From positions 3,348,730-3,412,729 of the forward strand of contig NZ_CM001857.1 of the NCBI RefSeq assembly GCF_000400505.1: a stretch of DNA of 64,000 nt. Reading direction: 5' to 3'. The position numbers were made by a program, and so were the translations under genes. The notes below the pieces were generated by a model. The model saw only the letters and a list, made by a program, of their open reading frames with translations. It did not search any database and was not told the DNA's origin. This DNA comes from Musicola paradisiaca NCPPB 2511 (GTDB lineage Bacteria > Pseudomonadota > Gammaproteobacteria > Enterobacterales > Enterobacteriaceae). Positions 63,612-64,000 of this stretch are shown in pieces; position 1 is the stretch's first letter, and each line of letters starts with the position of its first letter.

Positions 63612-64000
63612 TTAATCTTTATAAATCTCAGCTTCAAGACCACAATAGGTTAGCATATCCGTTATCAATGGGATCTCAGAAAAATTTTGTGAACATACTT
63701 CATCCCACCAGTTAGCTCTTTTTGCACAGCGAGTTAATATGACCTCTTCAATCGCTCGTGAAAATGCCACAAAGACTGTTTTTTGATTTTCTATCTGCTC
63801 TTCTTCATCGCCAAAATACGCACCAGGTTCAAGACCTACGACGATGACTTTTTTAAACTCCAAACCTTTACTTTTATGAATCGTCATAAGTGGTATCGTT
63901 TTATTTCCGAGTAACATATCAATAGCTGCTAATTTATTATCTTTGATACCTAAAGTTTCCAGATGTTGTGAAAGAGAATTAATAGTATAGTCCAAGCCAT
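63612..64000 (-). CDS. UvrD-like helicase, C-terminal fragment (leaves the window)
   Basis: The frame is open to the window end, so only the C-terminal 129 residues are visible. TIHKSKGLEFKKVIVVGLE and VFVAFSRAIEEV are the superfamily-I motifs V and VI region (UvrD_C). Such a domain occurs in GajB of Gabija, in PifA-like helicases and in housekeeping UvrD; the island setting points to a defence gene. Upstream partner lies outside the window. Confidence 0.7.
   Translation of the reverse strand, partial: GLDYTINSLSQHLETLGIKDNKLAAIDMLLGNKTIPLMTIHKSKGLEFKKVIVVGLEPGAYFGDEEEQIENQKTVFVAFSRAIEEVILTRCAKRANWWDEVCSQNFSEIPLITDMLTYCGLEAEIYKD

Overview
The window is chromosomal DNA of a soft-rot enterobacterium, most likely Dickeya or a close relative (Pectobacteriaceae). 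The gene orders ribD-ribE-nusB-thiL-pgpA, yajC-secD-secF, tgt-queA, proY-brnQ, phoB-phoR and sbcD-sbcC are enterobacterial. The asparaginase precursor at 34.6-35.6 kb closely resembles, from memory, the Erwinia chrysanthemi (Dickeya) enzyme.

Region 1 (about 1-38.7 kb) is core genome: riboflavin/thiamine/phospholipid genes, nrdR, mgtA, the SecDF-YajC translocon accessory, queuosine tRNA modification (queA carries a frameshift), an acyl-carrier-protein phosphodiesterase, a peroxiredoxin, amino-acid carriers, two truncated MetE-like methyltransferases, PhoBR with a PstS-like protein, SbcCD, fructokinase, RdgC, a chemoreceptor, PpnP, shikimate kinase, asparaginase and YojI. Three regulatory regions can be read directly. 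mgtA has a PhoP box and a short unannotated proline-codon leader ORF (mgtL-like). phoB has a PHO box. The first MetE-like gene has a consensus MetR box and weaker met boxes.

Region 2 (about 38.7-51.8 kb) is more variable. It holds a HAD phosphatase, a LysR regulator divergent from an M20 peptidase plus MHS-type transporter pair, a GNAT acetyltransferase, a palindromic intergenic repeat, a Ser/Gln-rich orphan protein, a complete siaABCD-type switch (phosphatase, kinase, antagonist, diguanylate cyclase) with a CBS-type sensor and a PHO-box-like promoter, yjdM and an MFS exporter.

Region 3 (51.84-64 kb) is an AT-rich integrated element. Its left edge interrupts mutS: the first 19 codons of MutS (ending HTPMMQQY) are present, then composition changes abruptly. 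Inside are an HNH nuclease, a MobC-like/relaxase pair with a candidate oriT hairpin, small membrane and lipoprotein cargo, three consecutive tyrosine recombinases followed by a small TnpC-like protein, a 26-bp perfect palindrome upstream of the recombinase operon, an anchored orphan protein and the C-terminal end of a UvrD-type helicase that leaves the window. It looks like a mobilizable island with a recombinase trio and probable defence cargo; the right end is not in view.
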